Shown: positions 63,928 to 64,000 of the stretch, one piece after another
Layout of the letters: each line of letters starts with the position of its first letter
How positions within the stretch are numbered: position 1 is the first letter of the stretch
Assembly: GCA_004195025.1 (NCBI GenBank)
Contig: SGBB01000002.1
Span: forward strand, 62,001-126,000
Source of the DNA: Candidatus Acidulidesulfobacter diazotrophicus
GTDB taxonomy: Bacteria > SZUA-79 > Acidulodesulfobacterales > Acidulodesulfobacteraceae
Direction: 5' to 3'
DNA length: 64,000 bases
Made by a program: the position numbers and the translations under genes
The notes under the pieces: model-generated
The model's database searches: none
What the model saw: the letters and a program-made list of their open reading frames with translations, nothing else
What the model was told of the DNA's origin: nothing

Positions 63928-64000
63928 ATAATATAACTAAAGATGATTATGAGGCGATTAAAAAGTGAAAGTTTAAATCGCCGCTAAGTCATTCCTGCGT
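63892..64000. repeat. Direct repeat of at least 36 nt with a 37-nt spacer, cut by the window edge
   Basis: Two identical 36-nt stretches at 63892-63927 and 63965-64000, both starting GTGAAAGTTTAAATCGCC and ending TCATTCCTGCGT, separated by the unrelated 37-nt sequence 63928-63964. The second copy runs into the window end, so the true right boundary and any further copies are unknown. The geometry is like a CRISPR repeat-spacer-repeat, but the unit is also part of repeat copy D. Confidence 0.85.

Overview
The window is strongly AT-rich chromosomal DNA from a Gram-negative-type bacterium. Evidence for a double-membrane cell is FtsEX with an EnvC-like coiled-coil protein, a lipoprotein, a CtpA-type protease, SppA and c-di-GMP enzymes. 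Gene content and order (tsf-pyrH-frr-uppS-cdsA-dxr; aroF-tyrA-aroA-ispH-rpsA-sppA; dnaE-accA; por-folD-metV) look deltaproteobacteria-like and point to an anaerobe. A low-GC lineage such as Acidulodesulfobacterales is my best guess, but that is inference and no 16S gene is present. Almost every gene is on the + strand. Several genes use TTG starts behind a strong Shine-Dalgarno, while many ATG starts have no visible one.

Layout. 1-4.8 kb: translation and envelope precursor operon. 5-15.4 kb: gamma carbonic anhydrase-like protein, Ppx/GppA phosphatase, guaB-guaA, dnaE, accA. 15.6-23 kb: a GAF/HD-GYP protein with a cysteine cluster, cobyric acid synthase, an Ala/Lys-rich lipoprotein on the minus strand, thiE, a collapsed IS200/IS605 element and ftsEX. 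23-31 kb: EnvC-like coiled-coil protein, ctpA, pyrF, rlmB, a cold-shock gene with a clear promoter and terminator, typA, a MITE-like repeat, a nitrilase-family amidase. 31-39 kb: rimI-like, pyrK-pyrD, lsrF-like aldolase, a YyaL/DUF255 protein and a membrane diguanylate cyclase. 39-48.5 kb: complete glycine cleavage set except the L protein (gcvT-H-PA-PB), hydrolase, MFS transporter, pheA, metF. 48.5-54 kb: pyruvate-type ferredoxin oxidoreductase (four subunits) with folD and metV. 54-63.7 kb: hisC, aroF, tyrA, aroA, a broken DUF433 gene, ispH, rpsA, sppA. The last 200 bases hold a dispersed repeat and two identical copies of a unit of at least 36 nt.

Metabolically, MetF, MetV, FolD, the glycine cleavage proteins and the four-subunit oxidoreductase fit together as folate C1 chemistry feeding acetyl-CoA/pyruvate interconversion, as expected for a Wood-Ljungdahl or reductive-glycine anaerobe (inference). 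PheA, HisC, AroF, TyrA and AroA cover much of aromatic amino acid synthesis.

The most unusual signals are: (1) a family of modular palindromic intergenic repeats in at least nine places; (2) the repeated unit at the right edge, spaced like a CRISPR but built from the same repeat family; (3) a tnpB reduced to its first and last codons, still between the hairpins of its element; (4) a frameshifted DUF433 gene in the place where cmk often lies; (5) Asn/Lys/Asp-rich insertions in many conserved enzymes; (6) an EnvC-like protein without the LytM domain. I found no tRNA, rRNA or convincing known riboswitch, and no complete new defence or mobile system.
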